From: Stercoripulliclostridium_A sp964480195
GTDB taxonomy: Bacteria > Bacillota > Clostridia > Christensenellales > DTU072
Direction of reading: 5' to 3'
Assembly (NCBI GenBank): GCA_964480195.1
Contig: CAYZOJ010000013.1
Location: 1 to 32,023, forward strand
Length of the DNA stretch: 32,023 bases
Shown: piece by piece, positions 17,069 through 25,986 of the stretch
Numbering within the stretch: the first letter of the stretch is position 1
Layout of the letters: each line of letters starts with the position of its first letter
Position numbers and translations under genes: made by a program
The notes under the pieces: generated by a model
Told to the model about the DNA's origin: nothing
Databases searched by the model: none
The model's input: only the letters and a program-made list of their open reading frames with translations

Positions 17069-18280
17069 TTAAAGTTCAAGCTTCATATCGTCTTTTTTAA
17101 TCCAGCCTAATTTACGCATGCCTTCGCTTACTCCGAAGCATACGACAGCCGGTATGACGAACATACATAAGGCTATCCCGAGTCCTATTTTCCAGTCGGG
17201 AATGACTCCTACGGATGCGGTTATCGTGTCAAACACACCTACAAGTCCGGACGTGCCCATTCCGCCGCCCGAAGCTCCGCAACGAAGTCCAAAAACTGCG
17301 GTTGCAAGAGGTCCTGCTATCGCGCTTGCGACAATCGGAGGAACCATTATGAGCGGATGACGCATAAGGTTAGGTATCTGCAACATACTTGTACCGAGCC
17401 CTTGTGCTATAAGTCCTCCGAATCCGTTTTCTCTATAGCTCTGCACCGCAAAACCTATCATCTGGCACGCGCAACCGACTGTCGCCGCGCCACCTGCCAG
17501 CAACATCGCGTCGACCATTTGAGGGTCCCCCGACGCAAGAACGGGAGAAGCTATCGCCACCCACATCGCGGCAGATGAGGTCGGTAGCGTCAATATTATT
17601 CCCATTACGACGGCAACTATAATTCCCATAGAAACGGGAGCTATGTCAGTTGCGAGAGCTATACCCTTTCCGACGTAATCTATAAGCTTTATAAACGGCC
17701 ATGCGACAAACATCGAAAGCATACTGATAATCATCATCGAAAGCGGAACGATGACTATATCCACCTTTGTTCTACCGCATATGAGCATTCCGAGTTCGAT
17801 TGCTATGAGCGCAACGACGTACGCACCTATAGGGTTACCCGGCAAAAACGACGCAGTGTAGGTTCCCGCTATAATCTTATCGGCAAACGCACCTGCCATA
17901 CCGGCAACTCCCGCCGAAAACATTACGAGCTTTGGTGCCTTTAATTGATTTGCCATACCTATTCCGATACCCGCACCCATAAGGCACTTTGCGACGTTCG
18001 CAACCGCCGTTACGAATTTGCCTACAGCTATCCCGGCGTCGGTCCCCGCCGAAGTAATCCACACGCCGAACTGCGCAAGAATCGTACCTGCAATAAGTGT
18101 ACAGAATAAGCCTTGCGCCATACCCGTAAACGCGTCAATAAACCAACGCTTGGCAAGCTTTTTGACTATCGCTACAACGCGCTTTGAAGTAGGCACGCCG
18201 TTACTGTCGTGTTGACCCGCGGGTTCGATATTCGCGGAATCTTCTACGTTCGGATTTTGCTCTGTTCCGATGTTATCCAT
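17069..18280 (-). CDS. PTS EIIC-like membrane permease (PTS_EIIC_2/PfoR type)
   Basis: This integral membrane protein (403 residues) has a charged N-terminal tail of about 45 residues, then about nine or ten hydrophobic segments rich in Gly/Ala (for example GLFCTLIAGTILAQFGVWI and SMGIIVAVVMGIILTLP). Glycine-rich loops such as LPTSSAAMWVAIASP and RCGASGGGMGTSG resemble the PTS_EIIC_2 family that includes PfoR. The start at 18280 is chosen because AAAGGAGA lies 7 nt upstream; it overlaps the patatin gene by 8 nt. No EIIA or EIIB domain or gene is present in the window. The substrate is unknown; linkage to lacZ hints at a sugar (inference). Confidence 0.82.
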   Translation of the reverse strand: MDNIGTEQNPNVEDSANIEPAGQHDSNGVPTSKRVVAIVKKLAKRWFIDAFTGMAQGLFCTLIAGTILAQFGVWITSAGTDAGIAVGKFVTAVANVAKCLMGAGIGIGMANQLKAPKLVMFSAGVAGMAGAFADKIIAGTYTASFLPGNPIGAYVVALIAIELGMLICGRTKVDIVIVPLSMMIISMLSMFVAWPFIKLIDYVGKGIALATDIAPVSMGIIVAVVMGIILTLPTSSAAMWVAIASPVLASGDPQMVDAMLLAGGAATVGCACQMIGFAVQSYRENGFGGLIAQGLGTSMLQIPNLMRHPLIMVPPIVASAIAGPLATAVFGLRCGASGGGMGTSGLVGVFDTITASVGVIPDWKIGLGIALCMFVIPAVVCFGVSEGMRKLGWIKKDDMKLEL

Positions 18281-19424
18281 TGTCAGTCTCCTTTGACTTT
18301 GCAAGTACGCGTAAAAGCGCGCCTGCGATATCGACGTCTGCGGACGTCGTCATATTCTTTAATACCTCTTCCGTAAACTCAACGACGGAATAAACGCGGA
18401 ATCTTTCGAGCCCCGCTTTTTCCGCCTCACGTTCGAGTAAGCATACGAGGACTTCTATCATTCCTGCCCCTGCACTCAGTTCGAGCACTCGCGCCCCTAC
18501 GTCCGCAACCGCGCGAAGTATAACTCTTTTATTGCCGTTGATTCCGAGAAGCTTTGACCATTCCGAATACACTTTGTAGTCAATGTTTTCAAAATAGTTC
18601 AGAACCTCCGTCGGCGACGTGTTTTTTACATAATAGCGTTCTCCGAGTAATCCGTCCGTAACGCGTACTGCGTCATAGTACCCGAGGCGCATATTATAAT
18701 TGACGTGCTCATTGCGGAAATCTACAGTATTTCCGAGAGACTCGGACGGCTCTATATACGTAACTTCCGCGGTTCCGTCTATTACCTTTCGCGACGGCAT
18801 TTTACTGCCCGTTCTTATGGCTATAATTTTGTTATAGCCCTTATAAATCAGCGGATTTACGGGACAGTTATTGTATACTCCGCCGTCTATATACGACTTA
18901 CCGTCTATCATAGGACGATTAAATAGCGGAAAGTACGCGCTTGCAAGTATGTACTGTTTGAGCATGCCCGCGGGGATATCCTCTTTGAACACTTCGAGAG
19001 CTTCCCAACCGTCCGACGTATCTACCGTTACCAAACCGTAATCAATAGAGGACGCCCTCAATTTGTCCTCGTCGATATACGTATCGAGAAAAGCTCTCGC
19101 TTTGTCTATCGGGACGCCCTTGTTTGCGACGTACGTTCTGACAAGTTTAAGTAAATACTTCACCGTTTCCTTGTCGTACTCGCCACTGAGAATTTTCTCG
19201 AGCATATCGTCCTTGGCGTCTACGAGCATAGAAGGCATCGCGCGTTGCCATATTTCGTACAACGTTTCGAAATCGCCTTGCGCGACCAACGCGCCGTTAA
19301 GCGCGCCTATCGACGTGCCCGTAACTCCGCCGAACTCGTATCCGCGTTCGTATAACGCCTTTAACGCGCCGACGTGAAACGCGCCCTTCGCTCCTCCGCC
19401 CTCCAAACAAAGTCCGTATTTCAT
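18273..19424 (-). CDS. Patatin-like phospholipase/acyl hydrolase
   Basis: This is a serine acyl hydrolase with the patatin catalytic dyad. It has the oxyanion loop EGGGAKG (8-14), nucleophile elbow GTSIG (S38) and catalytic aspartate D180 in YIDGGVYNN. The patatin domain covers about residues 4-230. The remaining 150 residues include a helical C-terminal region (EVLVCLLEREAEKAG) that I cannot assign. No signal peptide or membrane segment is seen, so it is probably cytoplasmic. It starts one base after the lacZ stop without its own clear ribosome site, which suggests translational coupling. The substrate, whether phospholipid or another ester, cannot be told. Confidence 0.92.
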   Translation of the reverse strand: MKYGLCLEGGGAKGAFHVGALKALYERGYEFGGVTGTSIGALNGALVAQGDFETLYEIWQRAMPSMLVDAKDDMLEKILSGEYDKETVKYLLKLVRTYVANKGVPIDKARAFLDTYIDEDKLRASSIDYGLVTVDTSDGWEALEVFKEDIPAGMLKQYILASAYFPLFNRPMIDGKSYIDGGVYNNCPVNPLIYKGYNKIIAIRTGSKMPSRKVIDGTAEVTYIEPSESLGNTVDFRNEHVNYNMRLGYYDAVRVTDGLLGERYYVKNTSPTEVLNYFENIDYKVYSEWSKLLGINGNKRVILRAVADVGARVLELSAGAGMIEVLVCLLEREAEKAGLERFRVYSVVEFTEEVLKNMTTSADVDIAGALLRVLAKSKETDNG

Positions 19425-19425
19425 C

Positions 19426-22400
19426 TTATTTGACTATAAGTCTGAAGCTTACGCGCTGAGCGGATCTCGGCAATATCTTATATTGAGGCTTGAGGCTCGC
19501 CATTGCGGGGACGTCACCGCCGACACCGCGCTGTCTTCCGTCTATATTGACCGTGAGGTAATCAAGTCCTTTGAGTTCGTGTAAGTGCGTGGCTTCGTCA
19601 AGCATATCCGTCGTATACGGATGTATGCTTGCTTCGAACGGCTTATCGGACGCCAAAATGCGGAAACCTTTGTCCCCACCGACGTCAAGCCAACGAATGT
19701 CGGTATGGTTGCCGTTCTCTTGCGGATACAGATAGTCGTGCAAGAAGTCTTCTGCGACACCTCTGTACGTTCTCGCTATAGCCGCCGTTGCTCTGTCACA
19801 ATAGTTTTCGAACGGACCTTTGCCGTTAAACGAAACGCCGTCTATGCCGTCTCTCAACGCAAACGTAAAGCCGTAACGCTCGAGTTCCGTTTTGGGAATC
19901 AACGACAATTCGACGTCTATGCTACCTTCGCCGTTAAATCTGTACAAGGTGCGCAACTCTTTGACGTGAGGCATACGCCAATCTATCGCAACCGATACTT
20001 TGCCGTCTTTGACGTATACGTTAGTGCGTTTTACGCGCAAACGACGCTGTGCTCTCTTAAATTTGCCGACGCCCATATACCACTTGGCTATGGCAATATC
20101 GACTTGGGGTAATCTGTCGTTGTCTATCGTCGCCCTGTAGAAATTAAGACGGAACGGCTCTTTGAGCTTTTCTTCGTTCGATTTGCTGATACTGAGGATG
20201 TTGCCCGTCTTTTTGTCTATTATCGCTCTGCATGCGCCGAAACTTACGACGATTTCCGCGTCGGTTTCGCTATAATAGCTGTCACCCTCCGCCTTGGGAA
20301 GACTGTAATCGTAGGGTTGGAGGAAGAATTGCTCGTATGCGACTACTCTGCCCGCCGGTGCGAAAGATTCGTCTTTTTGCGTAACGACTCTGACTACCAA
20401 CGAAGCTTCACTCTTGCCGAAATCGAAATCGAGCGGTAATTCGATTCTTCCGAATTCACCGGGACCCGCCGACGGCATGGGTAAAACGGTTTCGTCCGCG
20501 TGTTCGCCGTCTATTATGAGCTCCAACTTGCAAGCGAACTCGGATATATCCGTGAACATATAGCGATTGTAGAATACGATTTCGTCGTCTATGAGAGCAA
20601 TGTCTATCTGCTGATATTGCTTGCGAACTTCGTATAAAGCGGGATTGGGCGTACGATCTCCGCGCAAAATGCCGTTAAATGCAAAGTTGCTGTCGTTGGG
20701 CTTATCGCCGAAATCACCGCCGTAACGCCATTCCGTTATGCCTTTATCGTTTACGACTTTTATCGCTTGATCCGCAAAGTCCCATATAAATCCGCCCGCA
20801 AGACGATCGTAACGCTTGAACATATCCCAATAGTCGGAGAAATTGCCGAGGCTGTTACCCATTGCGTGCGCGTATTCGCACTGCATAAACGGTAAATCGC
20901 GGTATTTTTCGGGCTTGAACGAGTATCCCCAAGGGCAGAACAGATACGTGCCGTGCCTTATGGGCTTATTCTCGCCGATAAGTGGCATTTTTTCCTGTAC
21001 CGCATACATTTCGGAAAGAACGTCACTGATTTTGCCGGAAACGTCTTGTTCGTAATGAATAAACCTTGTATCGTCTATCGCAAGTGCCGCGTTACGCATT
21101 GCCATAAACGCGGAGCCTCTGCCCGATTCGTTACCCAAGGACCAGCACACGATACAAGGATGGTTTTTGTGCGTGTTTACCATATTGCGCATACGATATA
21201 CGCACTGCTCCGTCCATCTCTTGTCGTTGCGAGGAATAAATAAACTCAAACCGTGCGTTTCGAGGTTGTTTTCGCTTATAACCAATACGCCGTAACGGTC
21301 GCAAAGCTCGTAAAATTCGGGTCTGTTGGGGTAATGCGACGTTCTAATGGCGGTAATGTTGTTTTCTTTACAAATTCTGATGTCTTTTTCGATAAGTTCG
21401 ACGGGAACCGCATGACCGTATTCGGGGTGGAATTCGTGTCTGTTCACGCCTGCGAACTTAACAGGTTTGCCGTTAAGAAGAATGAACGGTCCTTTTCCGT
21501 CGCGCATGGGGGTAATTTCGATTTTGCGGAATCCGAACGAGCATACGCGCTTGTCTATAAACAAGTCGTTGTCGAACAATACGACCTCGACGCGGTAAAG
21601 GTTAGGCGCTTCGTGCGACCAAAGCTTTATCTCGTCCAAATGCTCGGAAACGTCCACGTCCAAACTTACGCCGTCGTCTATTCTGCCAAGTTCGACAGTT
21701 TCTTCATACACGGTGCCCGCGTTATCTTTTAGCGAAACCTTGACTTTAGCCATTTTGAGGCTCTGTCCGTGCGCGGATACCTTTATCGCGCCTTTGAAAT
21801 CGGCAGATTTGAAATCATCTTTAAGATCCGACTTAAAATACATGTCGGCTATCTCGACTTTGGGTTTATAGATAAGAGTTACGTCGCGGAATATGCCGGA
21901 CAAACGCCACATGTCCTGATCTTCGAGGTAACTTCCGGTGCAATACCTATACACTATCACCGATAATTTGTTGACGCCGGTCTTGACGTACGGCGTTATG
22001 TCGTACTCCTGAAAATCGAAAGTGTCCTCGGAGTAACCGACAAACTCTCCGTTTACGTATACTTCCGCGGAACTGCCTACTCCGCCGAAATGCAAATACA
22101 CGTTGTCACCGCCCGCGTCGACTTCAAACTCGCGCGAATAGCATCCGACAGAGTTGCGATCGGGGTAAACGTGCGGAATCATCGGCAGGAATATGGATTC
22201 GAGGGCGTACGGATAGTGAATGTTCGTGTATATGGGGGTGTCGTAGCCCTTTATCTGCCACTCGCTCGGCACGTCGATTTTATCGAAGCCTTCGAGGTTT
22301 GCACCCGGTTTTTCGAAATCAGCGGGAATCTCGTACACATTGCGACAAAACTTGAAATCCCACTTGCCGTTAAGGCTTACCGTTCTGTACTCGTCGTTCT

Positions 22401-22479
22401 GGTCAATCGGAAAACCCGACGCGTACCTTTCAATACTGTTTACGTTATATATCTTAGCGTTACGCCAAAAATTTTTCAT
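19426..22479 (-). CDS. lacZ: Beta-galactosidase, glycoside hydrolase family 2 (LacZ type)
   Basis: It hydrolyses terminal beta-galactosides such as lactose. The 1017 residues match the long LacZ type, with a jelly-roll sugar-binding domain (GKWDFKF, VPSEWQIKGYDTPIYTNI), an Ig-like domain, a TIM barrel and a C-terminal bgal_small domain. The acid/base is E451 in CWSLGNESGRGSAF and the nucleophile E535 in MQCEYAHAMGNSLGNFSDYW, almost the same positions as E461 and E537 of E. coli LacZ. There is no signal peptide, so it acts in the cytoplasm. GGAGGT precedes the start. It is the first gene of lacZ-patatin-EIIC-polA-coaE-polymerase, from a promoter at 22511-22539. No linked lactose regulator is visible. 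Confidence 0.96.
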   Translation of the reverse strand: MKNFWRNAKIYNVNSIERYASGFPIDQNDEYRTVSLNGKWDFKFCRNVYEIPADFEKPGANLEGFDKIDVPSEWQIKGYDTPIYTNIHYPYALESIFLPMIPHVYPDRNSVGCYSREFEVDAGGDNVYLHFGGVGSSAEVYVNGEFVGYSEDTFDFQEYDITPYVKTGVNKLSVIVYRYCTGSYLEDQDMWRLSGIFRDVTLIYKPKVEIADMYFKSDLKDDFKSADFKGAIKVSAHGQSLKMAKVKVSLKDNAGTVYEETVELGRIDDGVSLDVDVSEHLDEIKLWSHEAPNLYRVEVVLFDNDLFIDKRVCSFGFRKIEITPMRDGKGPFILLNGKPVKFAGVNRHEFHPEYGHAVPVELIEKDIRICKENNITAIRTSHYPNRPEFYELCDRYGVLVISENNLETHGLSLFIPRNDKRWTEQCVYRMRNMVNTHKNHPCIVCWSLGNESGRGSAFMAMRNAALAIDDTRFIHYEQDVSGKISDVLSEMYAVQEKMPLIGENKPIRHGTYLFCPWGYSFKPEKYRDLPFMQCEYAHAMGNSLGNFSDYWDMFKRYDRLAGGFIWDFADQAIKVVNDKGITEWRYGGDFGDKPNDSNFAFNGILRGDRTPNPALYEVRKQYQQIDIALIDDEIVFYNRYMFTDISEFACKLELIIDGEHADETVLPMPSAGPGEFGRIELPLDFDFGKSEASLVVRVVTQKDESFAPAGRVVAYEQFFLQPYDYSLPKAEGDSYYSETDAEIVVSFGACRAIIDKKTGNILSISKSNEEKLKEPFRLNFYRATIDNDRLPQVDIAIAKWYMGVGKFKRAQRRLRVKRTNVYVKDGKVSVAIDWRMPHVKELRTLYRFNGEGSIDVELSLIPKTELERYGFTFALRDGIDGVSFNGKGPFENYCDRATAAIARTYRGVAEDFLHDYLYPQENGNHTDIRWLDVGGDKGFRILASDKPFEASIHPYTTDMLDEATHLHELKGLDYLTVNIDGRQRGVGGDVPAMASLKPQYKILPRSAQRVSFRLIVK

Positions 22480-22510
22480 AGGACCTCCGTTTAGAGATTA
22501 AATATATAAA

Positions 22511-22539
22511 ATTATAACATACGCGCGCGCAAACTGCAA
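22511..22539 (-). promoter_or_regulatory. lacZ promoter
   Basis: On the minus strand TTGCAG (22534-22539) and TATAAT (22511-22516) are separated by 17 bp, with TGT before the -10 (extended -10). The spacer contains an alternating CG tract. It lies about 32 nt upstream of the lacZ start; no operator palindrome is obvious. Confidence 0.78.
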
Positions 22540-22630
22540 GCCCTATATTTAATCGCATTGTCGAAATTTTATTTTATGGCATTGGCTTATTTTATGCCGT
22601 ATTTTGTATCTTGGGATACCGAAATGCATA

Positions 22631-22661
22631 ATAAAAGAGGCTGACCGTTGGTCAGCCTCTT
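22631..22661 (-). terminator. Rho-independent terminator after purA
   Basis: A perfect 12-bp stem (22635-22646 with 22650-22661) closes a 3-nt loop, with TTTTATTAT following on the minus strand. It separates the dnaG-to-purA series from the lacZ promoter. The stretch between it and that promoter (22540-22626) shows nothing else I can name. Confidence 0.9.
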
Positions 22662-22678
22662 AAATGAACGCTTACAAA

Positions 22679-23956
22679 TTATCTTACGATGATTTCGTCG
22701 TGAGCGGGTCCTACGCCGATGTACTTGACGTGAACGCCCGTAACTTCTTCGATAAGATTAATATACTTCTTGGTGTTTTCGGGAAGCTTGTCATACTCGC
22801 GAATGCCTGCAGTGCTCTCCATCCAGCCGTCTATCTCGCGATATACGGGTTCGACCTTTTCGAGTTCCATTGCTGACGGCATATAGTCTATGACTTCGCC
22901 GTTTAACTTATACGCAACGCAAACTTTTATCTTTTCGACGGTATCGAGTTTGTCTATCTTACATACGGCGATACTCGTAAAGCCGTTTATCGTGGCGGCA
23001 TACTTTACAAGTACGAGATCCGGCCAACCCAATCTGCGCGCGCGTCCCGTTCTTGCACCGAACTCATCGTCGATGTGTTCGCCCGTTCCGCGGAAAGACG
23101 CGGCTTCGTTTTCATCTTTCATTTCAGTCGGGAATGCGCCGTCGCCTACTGCGGACGTAAAGGCTTTCATAACGCCGACGATATCTGTTATTTTGCTTAT
23201 CGGGAATCCTCCGCTTACCGCTGCATACGCGGCTACGGGGTTAGAAGACGTTACATACGGATATATACCGAGGTCGATGTCTTTCATCGCTCCGAGTTGT
23301 CCTTCGAACAAAAGGTTCTCGCCTCTGTCTATCGCTTTGTTTACAAACGATACGGGTTCGACAATGCGTCCCGCAAGTTTTTCTGCCCATCCGCGAATCT
23401 TTTCCATAATCTCTTCTTCGGTGTAAGGTTCGCATCCCTTGGCAACGAGTTCGGCGTTAATTGTAGGCATTATCGCCGATACGCGCTTTGCACAATAGTC
23501 GAGATCTTTGAGATTCTCAAAACGCAACGCGTTACGTCTTGCTCTGTCTGCGTACGCATAGCCTATACCGCGCTTGGTCGTGCCGATATTGGTACGTCCG
23601 CTCTTTTCGCTCGCGGAATCCAAGTCTACGTGATACGGCATAAGCATTATCGCTCTCGCGCTTATATAAAGCTCGGACGTGTTTACGCCCTGACTCTCGA
23701 CTTCCGCGATTTCCTTGAGAAGCTCGTCGGGATTGATAACCATACCGGTATTTGCAAGACCTTTGCATCCGTCCTTGAATATTCCGCACGGAATAAGATG
23801 AAGTTTGAACGATCCTTTATCGTTCACTACGGTATGTCCTGCGTTGTCTCCGCCTTGGAAACGAACAACCATATCCATATCTTTAGAAAGATAGTCAACT
23901 ATTTTGCCTTTACCTTCATCGCCGAATTGTGCGCCGACAAGTACTGTAACAGACAT
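22679..23956 (-). CDS. purA: Adenylosuccinate synthetase
   Basis: PurA condenses IMP with aspartate using GTP, the first committed step to AMP. The 425 residues fit the family. The N-terminal GDEGKGK loop (12-18) carries the catalytic aspartate, and H41 in GGDNAGHTVV is the second catalytic residue. FEGQLGAMKDIDLGIYPYVTSSN and GEHIDDEFGARTGRARRLGW are also characteristic. GGAGGA precedes the start. It is the last gene before a strong terminator and follows dapL by 24 nt; no other purine gene is nearby. Confidence 0.97.
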   Translation of the reverse strand: MSVTVLVGAQFGDEGKGKIVDYLSKDMDMVVRFQGGDNAGHTVVNDKGSFKLHLIPCGIFKDGCKGLANTGMVINPDELLKEIAEVESQGVNTSELYISARAIMLMPYHVDLDSASEKSGRTNIGTTKRGIGYAYADRARRNALRFENLKDLDYCAKRVSAIMPTINAELVAKGCEPYTEEEIMEKIRGWAEKLAGRIVEPVSFVNKAIDRGENLLFEGQLGAMKDIDLGIYPYVTSSNPVAAYAAVSGGFPISKITDIVGVMKAFTSAVGDGAFPTEMKDENEAASFRGTGEHIDDEFGARTGRARRLGWPDLVLVKYAATINGFTSIAVCKIDKLDTVEKIKVCVAYKLNGEVIDYMPSAMELEKVEPVYREIDGWMESTAGIREYDKLPENTKKYINLIEEVTGVHVKYIGVGPAHDEIIVR

Positions 23957-23980
23957 ATACTCCTCCGTTGTATTTGATTT

Positions 23981-25171
23981 TTATATTTTGTTTAGCGTTT
24001 GGCGTATCCTGTCCAACGCCTCCGCTGTTTTTTCGTATCGACCGAACGAAGTCAAACGAATGTGATTTCTGCCGTTTGTTCCGAACCCGCTACCCGGGGT
24101 TACAGATACTCCGCTCTCGTTTAACAATTTATCGAAAAATTTTATGTCATCCGTCTTGACATCGATGAACGCGTAAGGCGAATTTTTACATCCCGTCAAG
24201 CCGTATCCCGCTTGTGCGAACGTCTTAAATATCAATTCGGCGTTGCGCTTATAATACGCGAGATTTGCCTTTATAAGCGGTTCGCATTCCTCACTCAACG
24301 CGACCTCGGCGCCTCTTTGCGTTATGTACGAAACGCCGTTAAACTTTGTCGTTTGACGTTTGAGCCACGCACCGTTCAATGAAGCGCCGTCGACGAATAC
24401 CGATTTCGGCACCACGGTATATCCGCACCGTACTCCCGTAAATCCCGCCGTTTTGGAGAGCGAACAAAATTCGATCGCACATTTATCGGCGTTCGGGATT
24501 TCATAAATCGAACGCGGTACGTCCTCGTCCTCGACAAAAGCTTCGTATGCGCCGTCAAACAGAATTACCGATTGCGTTTCGATTGCGTAATCCACCCATA
24601 ATTTAAGCTCCGCATGAGTGTACGCGACGCCTGTAGGATTGCCGGGAGAGCACAAATATATGATGCTTTTTTGAGGGAAAGACGGCGTCGGCAACGGGCG
24701 ATAACCGTTACTTTCGTTGCTGTCCGTATAAAATATCCTACGTCCCGCCAAGAGATTCGAATCTCTATATACGGGATAAACGGGATCTGATATTACCGCG
24801 GGAACGTCAATTTCGAAAAGCTCCTGAAATGCGGATACGTCGCTTTTGGCTCCGTCCGACACGAATATCTCGTCCGTTTCGGGGGCAAAACCCGTATTTC
24901 TAAGATAATAATCGCGTATCTTCTCTCTTAAAAAAAGATATCCTCGAGCTTCGCCGTAACCGCGGAAAGTGCTTTGTACCGAGAGTTCCCTCGCCGCTCT
25001 TTCCATCGCTTCCGTTACGGGCTTCGGAAGAGGCTCCGTTACGTCACCGATGTCGAGTCTTATAACTTCGCGTCCCGAATTTCGAGCACGGTATGCCTTT
25101 ATCTTCTCGGATATTTCCGAAAACAAGTAACCGTTCTTTTCTCCGACGTATACGTCTTTTATTACAGCCAT
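23981..25171 (-). CDS. dapL: LL-diaminopimelate aminotransferase
   Basis: DapL converts tetrahydrodipicolinate directly to LL-diaminopimelate with glutamate as amino donor, bypassing the acylated intermediates of the DapD/DapE routes. The 396-residue fold-type I PLP enzyme has family signatures GYLFSEI, LDIGDVTEPLP, FRGYGEARGY, DEIFVSDGAKSD and DPVYPVYRDSN. The PLP lysine is K240 in FCSLSKTAGFTGVRCGY. It overlaps dapF by 10 nt. DapF acts on its product, so the pair forms the last steps to meso-DAP for lysine and peptidoglycan. Confidence 0.95.
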   Translation of the reverse strand: MAVIKDVYVGEKNGYLFSEISEKIKAYRARNSGREVIRLDIGDVTEPLPKPVTEAMERAARELSVQSTFRGYGEARGYLFLREKIRDYYLRNTGFAPETDEIFVSDGAKSDVSAFQELFEIDVPAVISDPVYPVYRDSNLLAGRRIFYTDSNESNGYRPLPTPSFPQKSIIYLCSPGNPTGVAYTHAELKLWVDYAIETQSVILFDGAYEAFVEDEDVPRSIYEIPNADKCAIEFCSLSKTAGFTGVRCGYTVVPKSVFVDGASLNGAWLKRQTTKFNGVSYITQRGAEVALSEECEPLIKANLAYYKRNAELIFKTFAQAGYGLTGCKNSPYAFIDVKTDDIKFFDKLLNESGVSVTPGSGFGTNGRNHIRLTSFGRYEKTAEALDRIRQTLNKI

Positions 25172-25947
25172 TTGCGAATATCGACCTCACCCATATAGTT
25201 CAATCGCGCTTCGCCTTTGAGATACGCACGATTATTGTAAAGCGTTACCGACAAACAGCCACCCGGAAGGCGCACGTCGACGGTATCGGATTGGACAAAA
25301 CCGTACGTCCTTGCGACGTATGCCACAGCGATAGCTCCGGTTCCGCACGCAAGAGTTTCGCCTGAACCTCGTTCGTATACGCGTGCAGATACGCTTTTAT
25401 CGTCGATTACCCTAAAAAGCTCTACGTTTTTGTCGTATTTAACGGATAATTCCCGTGCGTTCGCGAAATCGAGTTCAGCCACGTCTTCGGCTATAACAAT
25501 GTGCTTATTCCCGCAATCGACGGTAAACATACCGTCGGCAATGCGTTCCGACAAAACATCTCCGATATCCGCGGTTGCAATCGTTACATCTCCGTCCGAA
25601 AAATCTTTGATTACACGCTTTGTCCCGGACTTTGTGTCGACAAGGCACTCATTCGTTTTTACGATATCGGAGTCCCACAGATATTTAGCAACACACCTAA
25701 GTGCATTACCGCACATCGCACCCTCGGAACCGTCCGAATTAAAGATACGCATTTCGATATCAGCATTTTCTGACGGAAGCATTAACACAACTCCGTCACC
25801 GCCTATTCCGAAATGCCTATCGGACAGCCTTTTAGTCAATTTTTCGATATTGTTGTCAAGGTACTTTTTCTCTTGTTTGCTCGCGAAACGTTCGACGTCT
25901 ATGTAAACGTAATCGTTCCCGAGTCCGTTCATTTTCCAAAATAACAT
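25162..25947 (-). CDS. dapF: Diaminopimelate epimerase
   Basis: DapF interconverts LL- and meso-diaminopimelate with two cysteines acting as acid and base. Both are present: C79 in AMCGNALRC and C201 in ETLACGTGAIA. The 261 residues and the N-terminal KMNGLGNDYVYID match the family. Its product feeds peptidoglycan and lysine synthesis, and the next gene, dapL, overlaps by 10 nt. The start at 25947 has GAGGAGA upstream, but that site lies inside a perfect 7-bp hairpin (25947-25964), which could limit initiation. Confidence 0.96.
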   Translation of the reverse strand: MLFWKMNGLGNDYVYIDVERFASKQEKKYLDNNIEKLTKRLSDRHFGIGGDGVVLMLPSENADIEMRIFNSDGSEGAMCGNALRCVAKYLWDSDIVKTNECLVDTKSGTKRVIKDFSDGDVTIATADIGDVLSERIADGMFTVDCGNKHIVIAEDVAELDFANARELSVKYDKNVELFRVIDDKSVSARVYERGSGETLACGTGAIAVAYVARTYGFVQSDTVDVRLPGGCLSVTLYNNRAYLKGEARLNYMGEVDIRKWL

Positions 25948-25964
25948 ACCGAGTCTCCTCGGTA
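25947..25964 (-). promoter_or_regulatory. Hairpin enclosing the dapF ribosome binding site
   Basis: On the minus strand TACCGAG and CTCGGTA form a perfect 7-bp stem closed by GAGA, a GNRA-type tetraloop. The Shine-Dalgarno GAGGAGA occupies the 5' stem end and the loop, and the last stem base is the A of the dapF ATG. It could set dapF translation below that of its neighbours or make it conditional. Confidence 0.6.
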
Positions 25965-25986
25965 AATTATATGCTTGATTATTTAA

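Noticed and set aside
22520..22533. Alternating CG tract in the lacZ promoter spacer as a Z-DNA-forming switch
   Set aside because: It is only about 8-10 bp long; too short to support a claim.
23075..23977. 300-residue plus-strand frame opposite purA
   Set aside because: Antisense shadow of a well-supported gene, without start context or recognisable domains.
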